A stretch of 64,000 nt of DNA from Amycolatopsis dendrobii. Lineage in GTDB: Bacteria; Actinomycetota; Actinomycetes; Mycobacteriales; Pseudonocardiaceae. The translations under genes and the position numbers were made by a program. Location of the stretch: positions 248,001 through 312,000 of the forward strand of contig NZ_JACGZW010000009.1 of assembly GCF_014145675.1 (NCBI RefSeq), read 5' to 3'. Positions 63,723 to 64,000 of the stretch are shown here, in pieces. The notes beneath the pieces are model-generated. The model had not been told where the DNA came from. It ran no database searches and saw only the letters and a list, made by a program, of their open reading frames with translations. The first letter of the stretch is position 1. Each line of letters begins with the position of its first letter.

Positions 63723-64000
63723 ATGGCTGACGTGAGCCGACTGCCGAACGTGGTGGCCGAGGAGTGGGAGTGGCAGCTTCAAGGCTCGTGCCGCGGCGCG
63801 GACAGCAGCCTGTTCTTCCATACCGACAATGAGCGCGGTTCCGCGCGCGAGCGCCGCGAGTCCCGGGCCAAGGCGATCTGCCACACCTGCCCGGTGCTGG
63901 CCCAGTGCCGCAAGCACGCGATGACCGTCGAAGAGCCGTACGGAATCTGGGGCGGGCTCGGCGAGATCGAGCGCCGCGAGCTGTTCATGCGCGAACGGCG
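63723..64000 (+). CDS. WhiB-family iron-sulfur transcription factor (WhiD/WhiB3-like), 3' truncated
   Basis: The frame runs off the end of the window after 92 codons. The four iron-sulfur cysteines are visible: C23 (GSCRGAD), C53 and C56 (CHTC), C62 (QCRKHA), then the turn GIWGG (74-78) that contacts region 4 of the housekeeping sigma. The N-terminal MADVSRLPNVVAEEWEWQLQ and SSLFFHTDNERG are those of the WhiD/WhiB3 group. It is probably near-complete (WhiD is about 110 aa). A SigF-type promoter lies upstream, which would put it in the SigF regulon. Confidence 0.88.
   Translation, partial: MADVSRLPNVVAEEWEWQLQGSCRGADSSLFFHTDNERGSARERRESRAKAICHTCPVLAQCRKHAMTVEEPYGIWGGLGEIERRELFMRER

Noticed and set aside
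1..64000. CRISPR array, insertion sequence, prophage or integrative element
   Set aside because: No repeat-spacer series, transposase, integrase or phage structural gene is visible on either strand.

Overview
The window is high-GC actinobacterial chromosome. SsgA-family, WhiB-family, Bpa (proteasome activator) and RsbW-SigF genes, together with many GTG starts, point to a Pseudonocardiales genome, most like Amycolatopsis. That assignment rests on gene content only. About 73 protein genes and three tRNA genes fit. There is no rRNA, insertion sequence, prophage or CRISPR array, so this looks like ordinary core-to-accessory chromosome.

Layout. 1-4.7 kb: end of a DUF4345 gene, an unknown gene, and a partial pseudaminic-acid-type sugar locus (pseC-pseB leftward, pseF-pseG rightward). 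4.7-15.8 kb: SMI1/KNR4 protein, epoxide hydrolase, then bpa / class-V aminotransferase-like / quinone oxidoreductase (the order known from M. tuberculosis Rv3780-Rv3777), a zinc metallopeptidase, MarR regulator, tRNA-Ser and small conserved proteins. 15.8-21 kb: a CitA/CitB-type two-component system divergent from a complete SsuABC/NMT1-like importer. 21-28.5 kb: secreted G1 and S1E proteases, a LAL-type LuxR regulator, SsgA-like and Lrp/AsnC proteins. 28.6-37 kb: stand-alone FabH, FAD monooxygenase with divergent MarR, membrane adenylate cyclase, FBP zinc-finger plus P-loop kinase, methyltransferase, GntR regulator, and a tail-to-tail pair resembling a HigA antitoxin and RelE/HigB toxin. 37-45 kb: TSUP permease, HisC-like aminotransferase, dienelactone hydrolase, an oxidoreductase-TetR-acetoacetyl-CoA synthetase operon, MprF-like protein, and two tRNAs. 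45-54.9 kb: two tandem membrane-anchored paralogues, ECF sigma factor with a membrane partner, GT-C transferase, PPK2, aldolase with XRE-cupin regulator, VOC protein, and a Sel1/TPR protein. 55-64 kb: anchored HNH nuclease, alpha/beta hydrolase, giant S8 protease, TrmB/LuxR regulator, and the rsbW-sigF stress module facing a WhiB gene that runs off the window.

The least ordinary content is regulatory DNA. (i) A family of 46-bp palindromes (two 22-nt arms around a 2-nt centre) sits at the 3' ends of genes four times, plus a second palindrome family twice. (ii) Two divergent SigF-type promoters between rsbW-sigF and the WhiB gene share a palindromic -35 core and identical 16-nt spacers. (iii) A 40-bp near-perfect palindrome lies in front of the oxidoreductase-TetR operon. 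(iv) Several other clean dyads lie directly upstream of genes paired with a regulator. Three enzyme-family members lack the expected catalytic residue (aminotransferase Lys, dienelactone hydrolase Cys, Ldh-family His). The convergent toxin/antitoxin-like pair is the best candidate for an undescribed arrangement. Start sites were moved from the longest reading frame wherever homology, ribosome-binding site or gene overlap argued for it.
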